Shown in pieces: positions 1 through 7,847 of a stretch of 15,798 nucleotides of DNA. Source of the stretch: an uncultured Bacteroidia bacterium (GTDB taxonomy: Bacteria; Bacteroidota; Bacteroidia; Bacteroidales; UBA932). Under the pieces are notes generated by a model, which searched no databases, was not told the DNA's origin, and saw nothing but the letters and a program-made list of their open reading frames with translations. Position 1 is the first letter of the stretch. The number at the start of each line of letters is the position of its first letter. Where the stretch lies: the NCBI GenBank assembly GCA_902796455.1, contig CADBPH010000175.1, forward strand, positions 1-15,798. Reading direction: 5' to 3'. The translations under genes were made by a program, and so were the position numbers.

Positions 1-1186
1 CATGACTTATATCGCTGCCGTTCAGGCGACTCCCGGGCAAATCGCTGCACTGGAAGATCTGTTCAGTCATGTCGGGAAAACGCAGGTTGTGCCGCTGGAG
101 CAGCTGCTTTCCGGAACGTCCCTGGCCTCCTGCGGAATCGCCTATGCCATGCGGTATATCAGCGCTTCCGCCCGGGGTGGCGGACAACTGGGACTGGCGG
201 CGGACACCGTCGGCCGGGCCGTGTGCCAGACTGTCCGGGGAGCTGCGGCGCTGGTGGAGGCAAAAGGATTCGATCCGGAGCGGGAAATCGATCGTGTCAC
301 AACTCCGAACGGGTTGACAATCAGGGGGCTGGATGCCATGGAAGAGGCTGGGTTCAGCGAATCCGTCATCCAGGGCCTGACCGTTGTCAACAAGCCCCGC
401 CGTCAGCGCATTGTCGTGAAAGTGGGGAGCAATGTGCTGACCCGTCCGGACGGCTCGCTCGATACCACCCGCGTATCGTCCATCGTGGATCAGATCGTGT
501 GCCTGCGCGCGTCCGGATATGAGATTGTCCTGGTCACTTCCGGAGCCGTCGCCTGCGGCCGTTCCCTCATCCGGGAAGACGGCAAACTCACGGACGTCCA
601 GCAGCGGCAGCTTTATTCGGCAATCGGACAGGTCCGCCTCATGGATCTCTATTACAGACTTTTCCAGAATTACGGCATCACCGTCGGCCAGGTCTTGACC
701 ATGAAGAAGAATTTCGAGGCGGGGCAGGAATATGACAACCAGCGGAGCTGTATGGAAGTGATGCTTGGCCGGAATGTCATTCCCATTGTCAATGAGAATG
801 ATACGGTCAGCATTACGGAGTTGATGTTTACTGACAATGATGAGCTTTCCGCGCTCGTGACACAGATGGTGGGGGCGTCCACCCTTGTTCTCCTCACCAA
901 TGTCGACGGGGTATATGACGGTGCTCCCGGCGATCCTGCCGCCCGGGTGATTCCGCGCATCGGTGCCGGTGATTCCGTCGGAAAGTATATCGGCCCGGGG
1001 AAGAGTACTTCGGGCCGTGGCGGGATGTCTTCCAAATGCCATGTGGCGCAGACGCTTGCGGCGGGCGGCATCCGGGTGATCATCGCCAACGGGCGCGTTG
1101 AGAATATCCTGGTGGATGTCCTTGCCGGCCGCGAGGGCACGGTTTTTACTGAATTTGTTCCCGAAGAACCCAAGCATCCCGCATGA
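1..1186 (+). CDS. proB: ProC-ProB fusion: pyrroline-5-carboxylate reductase (C-terminal part) + glutamate 5-kinase, 5' partial
   Basis: The reading frame is open from the window edge, so the N-terminal NADP-binding half of ProC lies upstream; the methionine at base 2 is not the true start. Residues 1-130 (counted from base 2) are the P5C-reductase dimerisation domain, with SCGIAY at 43-48 and TTPNGLT at 100-106, variants typical of Bacteroides ProC. From residue 136 a complete amino-acid-kinase domain of glutamate 5-kinase follows without a linker: VVKVGSN at 138-144, TSGA at 179-182, NEND at 264-267, TDNDELS at 277-283, GGMSSK at 340-345. It ends near residue 390 with no PUA domain. ProB phosphorylates glutamate and ProC makes the final reduction to proline. 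No ATG occurs near the junction in any frame, which argues against two separate genes. The stop overlaps the proA start. Domain calls are secure; whether both halves are active is inferred. Confidence 0.93.
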   Translation, partial: MTYIAAVQATPGQIAALEDLFSHVGKTQVVPLEQLLSGTSLASCGIAYAMRYISASARGGGQLGLAADTVGRAVCQTVRGAAALVEAKGFDPEREIDRVTTPNGLTIRGLDAMEEAGFSESVIQGLTVVNKPRRQRIVVKVGSNVLTRPDGSLDTTRVSSIVDQIVCLRASGYEIVLVTSGAVACGRSLIREDGKLTDVQQRQLYSAIGQVRLMDLYYRLFQNYGITVGQVLTMKKNFEAGQEYDNQRSCMEVMLGRNVIPIVNENDTVSITELMFTDNDELSALVTQMVGASTLVLLTNVDGVYDGAPGDPAARVIPRIGAGDSVGKYIGPGKSTSGRGGMSSKCHVAQTLAAGGIRVIIANGRVENILVDVLAGREGTVFTEFVPEEPKHPA

Positions 1187-2424
1187 TGAACGAAGTTTTT
1201 GAACGCACCAAGGCGGCATCCCGGACCCTGGCGGGGATGGATGCTGCTGAAAGGGACAAGATCCTCCGGTCGGTGGCGGACGCCATGCGCAGCGGAGCGG
1301 AAGGACTGCTGGAGGCGAATGCAGCGGACCTGGCCGCGATGGATCGTGATAATCCGTTGTATGACAGGCTGATGTTGACGCCGGAACGGCTGGAAGGGAT
1401 TGCTTCGGACATGTGCCGTGTCGCTTCGCTGCCTTCTCCGCTCGGGCGGACACTGGCGCAGCGGACGCTTCCCAACGGGCTCCGGTTGCAGAAGGTCTCT
1501 GTGCCGTATGGGGTCATCGGGGTGATTTATGAGGCCAGGCCCAATGTGACTTTCGACGTCTTTTCGCTCTGTTTCAAGGCGGGAAGCGCCTGCCTGCTCA
1601 AGGGCGGGCGGGATGCCGCCTGTTCCAACCGGGCCGCCGTGGCACTCATCCGGGATGTGCTCGCCGGAGCCGGTGCCGATCCCGATGCCGTGGGCTTGCT
1701 CCCCGCTACGCATGAAGCGGCGCAGGCGCTGCTCGGGGCGGTCGGGTATGTTGACCTGGTGATTCCCCGGGGTGGCCGTCGTCTCATCGATTTCGTGCGG
1801 GACAATGCGAAAGTGCCTTGTATCGAGACCGGAGCGGGGGTGGTAAACACGTATTTCGATGCGGCGGGCGACCTGGAGAAGGGGATCCGCATCGTAACCA
1901 ACGCCAAGACCCGGCGCGTGAGTGTGTGCAATGCGCTCGATTGCCTGATTGTCCATTCTTCCCGTCTTGCGGACCTTCCGGCGCTGGTTGGGGAGATGGC
2001 CGGCCGCGTGACCCTTTACGCCGATGAACGTGCTTACGCAGCGCTGCAACGCCATTATCCGGCTTCCCGGCTGGCGGCAGCCGGACCGGAGGCGTTCGGC
2101 ACCGAGTATATGGATTACAAGATGGCGGTAAAAACGGTCGATTCCCTCCGGGAAGCACTGGACCATATCCGGCGCTATGGCTCCGGACACAGTGAAGCCA
2201 TCGTTACGGAAGACCGCGGGGCGGCGGAGCTTTTCCAGCAGGATGTCGACGCCGCGTGTGTATACTGGAATGCCCCGACCAGCTTTACGGATGGGGGGCA
2301 GTTCGGCCTGGGTGCCGAGATCGGCATCAGTACGCAGAAACTGGGGGCCCGCGGACCGATGGGCCTGGAAGAAATCACGACGTACAAATGGCTGATTGAG
2401 GGGGATGGACAGACGCGGCCCTGA
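1183..2424 (+). CDS. proA: Gamma-glutamyl phosphate reductase (glutamate-5-semialdehyde dehydrogenase)
   Basis: ProA reduces gamma-glutamyl phosphate, the product of the kinase just upstream, to glutamate-5-semialdehyde using NADPH. The 413-residue protein is the normal family length. Visible signatures are the [11 protein letters not shown] segment near residues 112-122, the ETGAGVVN segment at 215-222, and the catalytic cysteine Cys249 inside SVCNALD. The start ATG at 1183 overlaps the TGA of the ProC-ProB gene (ATGATGA), so translation is probably coupled and the two proteins are made in similar amounts; a second in-frame ATG at 1186 is an alternative start. The gene is followed by a T-rich 39-base gap before an unrelated secreted protein, so the proline operon probably ends here. 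Confidence 0.97.
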   Translation: MMNEVFERTKAASRTLAGMDAAERDKILRSVADAMRSGAEGLLEANAADLAAMDRDNPLYDRLMLTPERLEGIASDMCRVASLPSPLGRTLAQRTLPNGLRLQKVSVPYGVIGVIYEARPNVTFDVFSLCFKAGSACLLKGGRDAACSNRAAVALIRDVLAGAGADPDAVGLLPATHEAAQALLGAVGYVDLVIPRGGRRLIDFVRDNAKVPCIETGAGVVNTYFDAAGDLEKGIRIVTNAKTRRVSVCNALDCLIVHSSRLADLPALVGEMAGRVTLYADERAYAALQRHYPASRLAAAGPEAFGTEYMDYKMAVKTVDSLREALDHIRRYGSGHSEAIVTEDRGAAELFQQDVDAACVYWNAPTSFTDGGQFGLGAEIGISTQKLGARGPMGLEEITTYKWLIEGDGQTRP

Positions 2425-2463
2425 GTGTTTTTTTGTTCTTGAAAGTTTTTTATAATCACAGTT

Positions 2464-4530
2464 ATGACACATTTCAGGTTTCTTTTCATTGGGCTTGTCC
2501 TGACGGCGGCATTCCAGGGGGGAATGCGGGCGCAGGAGACAAAAACGGTCTATACGGATGCTTCGGTTTTTCCGATTTATGGCAAGGCGGTCAGCAACAC
2601 CTCGGCGACCTATGAGCGGCTTCCGGCGGCGTTCGAGGGGGTCATCCGGAAACCCGTCTGGAATCTGGGCAGAAATTCCTCCGGGATCTCCATCCGTTTC
2701 CGTTCCAATTCCACGTCGGTCCGGGTGCGGTGGATTTCCTCCGGATTGAATACGATGAATCACATGACCGACACGGGAACCCGCGGACTGGATCTGTATG
2801 CGCGGGAGCCGGGCAGCGGGAAATGGCGGTTCGTCAAGAGTGCGCGCCCGCAACGGGACACGCTGAATGATCAGCTGATTATCAACAATATGGAGCCGAC
2901 GATGCGGGAGTACATCCTGTATCTGTCCTTGTATGAAGGGGTCCGGAAAGTTGAAATCGGAGTGGATGAGGGAGCCGTTCTCGATCAGCCCGCCCTTGAC
3001 AGCCCGCGGCAGGGTTCTCCGGTCGTGATGTACGGGACGAGCATCCTGCAGGGCGGCTGTGCCAACCGCCCGGGCATGGCTTTTACGAACATCCTGTCCC
3101 GGGAACTGGACCGCGAGGTGATCAATCTGGGCTTCAGCGGCAATGCGCATCTGGACGAAGAGATTGCTTCGCTGATGGCCCAGGTGGAGAATCCGGCGGT
3201 TTTCGTACTGGATAATGTGCCGAATTGCAAAGCGGAAATCATAGACAAAAGGCAGGAGCGGTTTTTCCGGATCCTGCGGACGGCCCATCCGGATGTCCCG
3301 GTGGTGTTTATCGAGAATCCGAATTATCCGCATGCGGTTTTCGACAAAGACCGGGCGCAGGATATCGCGGCCCGCAACGCATCCTTGAAGGCGGTGTATG
3401 ACAAGTTGAAGAAAGCCGGAGAGAAGAAGATTTATTACATCAAGGGCGATACCATGCTGGGAACGGACGGCGAGGCGACGGTTGACGGCACCCATTTCAC
3501 CGACCTGGGCATGGTCCGTTACACGGAATATGTGTTGCCGACGCTCCGGAAGGCCTTGAAGGCGGCGCCGGCACCCGGCTCCGAAGTCCTGGGCGCGCGC
3601 CGGGACATCCCGCTGAAAGTCGGCACGTACAATATCGAAGGGCCCTCGGCAACCCGGGAAAACCATATCGGCTACTGGCCGAACCGGCGGGAAAGCGCCA
3701 TGGCCTTGCTGACAAAGGCGGATTTCGACATTTTCGGGACCCAGGAGAACAGCCGGGAGATGCTCGGGGACATCGTGAAGGCGCTCCCGCAGTACAAGTG
3801 GATCGGTTCGTTCCGGAGCAAGAGCCCTTCGGTCAACGCCATCCTCTACAAGACCGACCGTTTCACCCTGATGGAAAGCGGGCATTTCTACTATTCACCC
3901 ACGCCGGAGATCGATTTCTCCTATGACCCGGACGATACGGGCAAGAAGGACCTCAATTGCATCTGGGGCAAGTTTTTCGACAAGGAAACGGGGGTGACCT
4001 TCTTCCTCTTCAATTCCCATATCCATGCCTTCTATCCGGCCGGGGAAGCCGGTGTGATGCGGGATACCCTCCGGTGCCGGGACGCCCGGATCCTCAAGGC
4101 CAAAGTCGCAGAGATCGCCGGAGATGCCTATGTGATCTGCACCGGGGATTTCAACAGTTCCGAGGCCATTTACAACAACGAAACCGGCGCCTTGGTCCGG
4201 GATGACAGCCCGGGCTACAAGGAGCTCACGAAAGGCGGTATGTTGCTGGATGTCAAGAATTTGACAGAGAATAGGAAAAATGAGCGCGAGAATTCATGTC
4301 CTTCCTGGAAGGGCACCGGCCCCAGCCCGATCAGCCGCAAGTTGGATCACATTTTCCTCAGCAGCCATGCCTCTGAACCCTTCACGGTGACGGCCTATGA
4401 AGTGATTACGGACAGTTTCGAGATGGTTCACCGGGGCACGACTACCGCGGACGGGGTCAAGAACGGGGACAAGTTCATCTCCAATTGTTCCGACCACCGT
4501 CCGGTCACGGCAACTATCTTGTTCAAATAG
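2464..4530 (+). CDS. Secreted GxDLY/SGNH esterase fused to an endonuclease/exonuclease/phosphatase (EEP) domain
   Basis: This is a 688-residue exported protein. Residues 1-23 form a signal peptide (cleavage after MRA). Next comes a beta-rich N-terminal module carrying the GxDLY motif (GLDLY, 108-112), then an SGNH hydrolase with nucleophile Ser193 in YGTS, Gly226, Asn254 and the Asp341/His344 pair in DGTH. A second enzyme begins near residue 385: EEP motifs are Asn390 in TYNIEG, Glu428 in TQEN, His519 in NSHIH, Asp562/Asn564 in GDFN, Asp628 in LDHI and Asp677/His678 in SDHRP. All catalytic positions expected for both domains are present. SGNH enzymes remove acyl or acetyl esters; EEP enzymes cleave phosphoesters of nucleic acids, lipids or inositol phosphates. 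The joint substrate is unknown. It is convergent with the lipoprotein gene, with stops 6 bases apart. It is probably periplasmic or surface-exposed. Confidence 0.88.
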   Translation: MTHFRFLFIGLVLTAAFQGGMRAQETKTVYTDASVFPIYGKAVSNTSATYERLPAAFEGVIRKPVWNLGRNSSGISIRFRSNSTSVRVRWISSGLNTMNHMTDTGTRGLDLYAREPGSGKWRFVKSARPQRDTLNDQLIINNMEPTMREYILYLSLYEGVRKVEIGVDEGAVLDQPALDSPRQGSPVVMYGTSILQGGCANRPGMAFTNILSRELDREVINLGFSGNAHLDEEIASLMAQVENPAVFVLDNVPNCKAEIIDKRQERFFRILRTAHPDVPVVFIENPNYPHAVFDKDRAQDIAARNASLKAVYDKLKKAGEKKIYYIKGDTMLGTDGEATVDGTHFTDLGMVRYTEYVLPTLRKALKAAPAPGSEVLGARRDIPLKVGTYNIEGPSATRENHIGYWPNRRESAMALLTKADFDIFGTQENSREMLGDIVKALPQYKWIGSFRSKSPSVNAILYKTDRFTLMESGHFYYSPTPEIDFSYDPDDTGKKDLNCIWGKFFDKETGVTFFLFNSHIHAFYPAGEAGVMRDTLRCRDARILKAKVAEIAGDAYVICTGDFNSSEAIYNNETGALVRDDSPGYKELTKGGMLLDVKNLTENRKNERENSCPSWKGTGPSPISRKLDHIFLSSHASEPFTVTAYEVITDSFEMVHRGTTTADGVKNGDKFISNCSDHRPVTATILFK

Positions 4531-4536
4531 CGGGGA

Positions 4537-5316
4537 TTACTCCGTCTTGTCTTCCTCGTTATAGTAAACGCCTTCCAGCGAGAAGTTGTCCAGTGCTTGC
4601 TGGTTGACATCATCGTCACGGTACCATTTCCATGTAATCTTGATGGGAATGGTACTTTTTCCTTCGGGAAGGAGGTTTTTCAGGGAGAAGCTGTAATAGT
4701 CCGACTTGACGACATACTTTTTGTCCTGGGCGGCGCTTCCTCCACCGGCGTCGGCAGACGATGCCTTTGTGTAGGGAGGCGTCTCGTCAAAAGCGTTGTG
4801 CCGAAGCGAGAAGCAGAGTGTGTCTCCATGGCTCCTGGCTTGTTCGAAGCACAGGTTGATCCGGTGTTCGACATTCGAACCGTCCACTTCGTACCATTGT
4901 GCGAAGACATTCAGGTTTTTCCCGGAAATCCACCCCGTCGAGAACTTGATGGGGTCCGTTCCCAGGTAGCTGTCCGTCCCGATCTGCGTTTCGGTACTGA
5001 TGGGATTCTTGATCTTGACTTCCCTGAATTGGAGAAGACGGATATCGTAGACTTCGTAGGTCTTGGTCGAGGTCTTCAAGTGGGCTGAGTGCTTGAGCAC
5101 GTCGCACTGGATCAGCACCCGGTCGCAGGTAAGGGGATTTCCCTCGCATTGCTGTTCCACGATTTTGTACGCCACGCCGGAATCCATGTAAATGAACTGT
5201 TCCCCGTCCGGGTTACCCATGGAAACCTCACCGTAGCTGATTGTCGGGTCAATTTTCCCGCAGGCGGCCGCGGCCGCCAGGGAAAGGAGAAGCATCCATT
5301 TTTTCATCTGTTTCAT
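4537..5316 (-). CDS. NigD-like lipoprotein
   Basis: A 259-residue lipoprotein: a lysine-containing start, a hydrophobic stretch and a lipobox ending AAAAC with Cys19 as the lipidated residue. The mature part resembles NigD-like proteins of Bacteroidetes, with RVLIQCDVL (66-74), a GTDPIK segment followed by GWISGKNLNV, and a LRHNAFDE segment in the C-terminal beta-sandwich. Function in the family is unknown. Cys57, Cys64 and Cys71 form an unusual cluster that may hold a disulfide. A low-complexity Ser/Ala/Gly stretch follows the LRHNA motif. Its ATG overlaps the stop of the Fur-family regulator (ATGA), so the two are co-translated; an internal Met4 is an alternative start. The assignment rests on remembered family pattern, not a search. 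Confidence 0.72.
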   Translation of the reverse strand: MKQMKKWMLLLSLAAAAACGKIDPTISYGEVSMGNPDGEQFIYMDSGVAYKIVEQQCEGNPLTCDRVLIQCDVLKHSAHLKTSTKTYEVYDIRLLQFREVKIKNPISTETQIGTDSYLGTDPIKFSTGWISGKNLNVFAQWYEVDGSNVEHRINLCFEQARSHGDTLCFSLRHNAFDETPPYTKASSADAGGGSAAQDKKYVVKSDYYSFSLKNLLPEGKSTIPIKITWKWYRDDDVNQQALDNFSLEGVYYNEEDKTE

Positions 5317-5783
5317 CGTATGATTTTCATTAATTTATTCTTGCTCGGATGGCACAGGATCTGGATGTCGATCCCGTCCACTTTGTAACCCCGGAACCGT
5401 CTTTTCCCGAGACGGGCCTCGATCATGGCCGTCAAATCTTCGTCTTCCACATCCATGAATGTGCTGTTGACGGTGTCATACAGGTGGATGTGCTGGTGGG
5501 TGTTGACGTCGAAGTACATTTTATTCCCGATGCTGAGCCGGTGCGCATAGATGCCCAGCAGGGCAAGTTGCGTGAGGATGTTGTAGACCGAAGCGACGGT
5601 CACTTTGGTCCGGCCCTGCCGGGCCACTTCTTCCGTGACCATGTCCGCGGAGGCGTGTCCGAGCACTTGCATGGCGCTGTGAACGGCCAGCCTTTGCGGG
5701 GTCGCTTTCAGGGAGTACTTCTTGAGCAAAGATTTGAACTCGCTCATACTCGGTGCGGTATGAAGGGTATTTGTCATGATCAT
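5313..5783 (-). CDS. Fur-family metal-dependent transcriptional regulator, PerR-like
   Basis: A DNA-binding regulator of the Fur superfamily. The winged helix carries ATPQR (27-31) and ASVYN (64-68). The C-terminal domain keeps the five-ligand regulatory metal site of PerR: His43, Asp92, His98, His100 and Asp111, where the last four match the spacing of B. subtilis PerR Asp85, His91, His93 and Asp104. The structural-zinc CxxC pairs are absent; a single Cys144 remains. Asp111 rather than Glu favours a PerR-like peroxide sensor, but iron or other metal sensing cannot be excluded. It is divergent from trxB, which fits a redox role, and overlaps the lipoprotein gene downstream. Start choice is uncertain: Met1, Met3 (5777) and Met13 (5747) are all possible; a promoter element 18 bases upstream supports the first two. 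Confidence 0.9.
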   Translation of the reverse strand: MIMTNTLHTAPSMSEFKSLLKKYSLKATPQRLAVHSAMQVLGHASADMVTEEVARQGRTKVTVASVYNILTQLALLGIYAHRLSIGNKMYFDVNTHQHIHLYDTVNSTFMDVEDEDLTAMIEARLGKRRFRGYKVDGIDIQILCHPSKNKLMKIIR

Positions 5784-5800
5784 TGCAGTCAGTAGGAATA

Positions 5801-5808
5801 CAAAGTTA
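5801..5808 (-). promoter_or_regulatory. Bacteroidetes -7 promoter element for the Fur-family regulator
   Basis: Read on the minus strand the site is TAACTTTG, an exact match to the Bacteroidetes TAnnTTTG element. It lies 18-25 bases before the first possible start codon, giving a very short leader. No TTTG at the expected -33 distance is visible, so the call rests on the -7 box alone. Confidence 0.5.
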
Positions 5809-5829
5809 TCAAATTTTTTAATTGAATGT

Positions 5830-5896
5830 ATGCATGGGACCTAATCTCAAAATGATTATATTTGCAAATTGCATTCATAATGTGCATTCCATGCAC
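5830..5896. promoter_or_regulatory. Divergent trxB promoter with candidate operators (TGCA palindromes)
   Basis: This AT-rich region separates the Fur-family regulator and trxB. It holds a + strand TATATTTG at 5857-5864, a match to the Bacteroidetes TAnnTTTG box for trxB. Overlapping it is the inverted repeat TGCAA-A-TTGCA (5863-5873). Next is a second perfect inverted repeat, GTGCAT-TCC-ATGCAC (5882-5896), and a palindrome ATGCAT at 5830-5835. TGCATTC is repeated directly at 5870 and 5883. Such repeats between a regulator and a redox gene look like operators, but no binding is shown. Confidence 0.45.
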
Positions 5897-5919
5897 CCAT
5901 TTTTTTGAACAGGACAACT

Positions 5920-6846
5920 ATGGAAACAATCAAGTGCTTGATCATCGGTTCCGGTCCAGCCGGTTATACTGCAGCAGTTTACGCATCCAGGGCATCGCTC
6001 TCTCCCGTGTTGTACGAGGGAATGGAGCCCGGGGGACAGTTGACGACGACCACCCTCGTGGAAAATTTCCCGGGATTCGAGAATGGCGTGGACGCAAATG
6101 TCCTGATGGCCTCCATGCGGGCGCAGGCCGCCCGGTTCGGCACGGATATCCGCAGCGGACGGATCAAGGCGGTAGATTTTTCCGCCCGCCCTTTCCGGGT
6201 GGTCGATGACCATGACCGGGAGCTGCTGGCGGAGGCCGTGATTATCGCGACCGGCGCGACGGCGAAGTACCTGGGCCTGCCTTCCGAGCACCGTTTCCGC
6301 GGCCTGGGCGTCTCGGCCTGTGCCACATGCGACGGTTTCTTCTACCGGAAGAAGGATGTGGCGGTGGTCGGCGGCGGAGATACCGCCTGCGAGGAAGCGA
6401 CTTATCTGGCCGGATTGTGCCGCAAAGTCTACATGATTGTGCGGCGGGATGTATTCCGGGCTTCTTCCGCCATGCAGGAGCGGGTGATGAACACGCCCAA
6501 TATCGAAATTCTGTGGAACTGCAATACCCAGGAGGTGCTCGGGGACGACTCCGGCGTCACCGGTGCCCGTCTGGTGCGGAAAGATGGTAAGGTTTTTGAT
6601 ATCCAGATCGACGGCTTTTTCCTGGCGATCGGGCACCATCCCAATTCGGACCTGTTCAAGGACTGGATCGAAACGGATGCGAACGGGTATATCGTGACGC
6701 AGGGCAAATCCTCCCGGACGAACGTGGAGGGCGTTTTCGCTGCGGGCGATGTCCAGGACCCTTCTTACCGGCAGGCCATTACGGCGGCGGCGTCCGGATG
6801 CCGGGCGGCGCTGGACGTGGAGCGTTTCCTGCAGGGAGGGAAATAG
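5920..6846 (+). CDS. trxB: Thioredoxin reductase
   Basis: A cytoplasmic flavoenzyme that passes electrons from NADPH to thioredoxin. The 308-residue protein has the FAD-binding GSGPAGY motif (10-16), the redox-active CATC pair at Cys134/Cys137, the NADPH-binding GGGDTACEE segment (151-159) and the C-terminal FAD segment FAAGDV. Length and motif spacing are those of the bacterial low-molecular-weight class. I chose ATG 5920 because the family begins just before the FAD motif; the upstream TTG extension adds only five residues. The gene is divergent from the PerR-like regulator and has a promoter element at 5857-5864, implying a leader of about 50 bases. BamD follows 27 bases downstream. Confidence 0.97.
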   Translation: METIKCLIIGSGPAGYTAAVYASRASLSPVLYEGMEPGGQLTTTTLVENFPGFENGVDANVLMASMRAQAARFGTDIRSGRIKAVDFSARPFRVVDDHDRELLAEAVIIATGATAKYLGLPSEHRFRGLGVSACATCDGFFYRKKDVAVVGGGDTACEEATYLAGLCRKVYMIVRRDVFRASSAMQERVMNTPNIEILWNCNTQEVLGDDSGVTGARLVRKDGKVFDIQIDGFFLAIGHHPNSDLFKDWIETDANGYIVTQGKSSRTNVEGVFAAGDVQDPSYRQAITAAASGCRAALDVERFLQGGK

Positions 6847-6873
6847 GATAGATAAGATAATCAATTATTTACG

Positions 6874-7761
6874 ATGAGATATTTCAAAATCGGGATCCTG
6901 TTGCTGGCGGCGGCCCTCGGGTCGGCCTCCTGCAAGTCGCAGTATGATGCCATGCTGGCCGGCAATGACGTGGATGGCAAATACAAGATGGCGTTTGACT
7001 TGTTCAATGCCGGGAAATACCAGAAGGCGGCAGCCCTGTTCGAGTCCATGTCCGTGCTGACGGGCGGGACGGACCGGGACGATACGGTGCAGTATTACTG
7101 GGGCCTGAGCAATTACAAGTCCAAGGATTACGTGACGGCGGAGGCGAATTTGCAGAAGTTCGTGTCCACCTATCCCCGCAGTCCGTTCACGGAGGACGCC
7201 CGGTTCCTGCGGCTGGACTGCCTGTACCGCTCGACCCTGCGGTACGAGCTCGACCCTTCTCCGACGTACATCGCCATCTCGAATATCAATGAGTTCCTGG
7301 TAGATTATCCGGGTTCCTCCCATACGAGCGAGTGTTATGCCATGCTCAAGGACCTGGGGGACCGGCTTGACCGGAAAGCGTATGAGGCGGCGAAACTGTA
7401 TTACAAGATGGAGGATTACAAGGCGGCCCGGGTCGCTTTCCGGAATGTGCTCAAGGACGATGCCGACAACATTTTCCGCGAGGACATCCTGTATTACATC
7501 GCCATGTCCTCCTACAAATACGCATCCCTGAGCGTCCCGGCCAAGCAGCGCGAGCGCTACATGACTTTCGTGGATGATTATCTGAACTTTATCGGAGAGA
7601 TTCCCGAGTCGCCGTACCGGAAGGAATTGGATACGATGTACGCGCGTGCGCAGAAAGCCCTCGGCAAGTTTGTCGGGGCGGAGGAAGAGTTGGAAGGGAA
7701 GGACAGGGAATTTGCCCGGCAGCGGAAAGAGGCCGCCCGGGAGGCGAAAGAAAAAAAATGA
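6874..7761 (+). CDS. bamD: Outer membrane protein assembly lipoprotein BamD
   Basis: BamD is a lipoprotein of the BAM complex that inserts beta-barrel proteins into the outer membrane. The 295-residue product has a signal peptide with a lipobox-like GSASC ending at Cys20. It then has several TPR-like helical pairs (for example AFDLFNAGKYQKAAALFE and YYWGLSNYKSKDYVTAE), the repeated pattern of BamD. The C-terminal tail is strongly charged (Lys, Glu, Arg). It lies 27 bases after trxB and is probably co-transcribed with it. An 86-base gap containing two hairpins separates it from rpoZ. Confidence 0.88.
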   Translation: MRYFKIGILLLAAALGSASCKSQYDAMLAGNDVDGKYKMAFDLFNAGKYQKAAALFESMSVLTGGTDRDDTVQYYWGLSNYKSKDYVTAEANLQKFVSTYPRSPFTEDARFLRLDCLYRSTLRYELDPSPTYIAISNINEFLVDYPGSSHTSECYAMLKDLGDRLDRKAYEAAKLYYKMEDYKAARVAFRNVLKDDADNIFREDILYYIAMSSYKYASLSVPAKQRERYMTFVDDYLNFIGEIPESPYRKELDTMYARAQKALGKFVGAEEELEGKDREFARQRKEAAREAKEKK

Positions 7762-7768
7762 AACCTTC

Positions 7769-7814
7769 CGGTTCCCTCGGACCGTATAAGTAGTAGAGGC
7801 CCGTTGCGGAGCCT
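7769..7814 (+). other. Two tandem hairpins between bamD and rpoZ
   Basis: The first hairpin pairs CGGTTC (7769-7774) with GGACCG (7779-7784) around a four-base loop, starting 8 bases after the bamD stop. The second pairs AGGCCCG (7797-7803) with CGG-A-GCCT (7807-7814) around a TTG loop with one bulged A. Neither is followed by a T-run, so they are not classic terminators. They could act in mRNA processing, partial termination or leader control of rpoZ. Confidence 0.4.
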
Positions 7815-7847
7815 TGCAGATGAGAAAATAACAGAATTGATAAAGAA

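Noticed and set aside
2425..2463. T-rich stretch after proA as an intrinsic terminator or TATAAT promoter
   Set aside because: No stem precedes the T-run, and a TATAAT-like string is not the Bacteroidetes consensus, so neither call is safe.
670..3885. A very long open frame (1071 codons) on the minus strand across proB, proA and the SGNH-EEP gene
   Set aside because: It lies opposite three well-supported genes and is rich in Arg, Pro and His with no recognisable domain, as expected from GC-rich codon positions read in reverse.
5853..5880. A full -33/-7 promoter pair for trxB
   Set aside because: Only the -7 TATATTTG is convincing; no TTTG lies at the expected upstream distance.
5875..6864. 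A 329-codon open frame opposite trxB
   Set aside because: TrxB is fully supported by FAD, NADPH and CATC motifs; the reverse frame also covers the trxB promoter region and has no recognisable fold.
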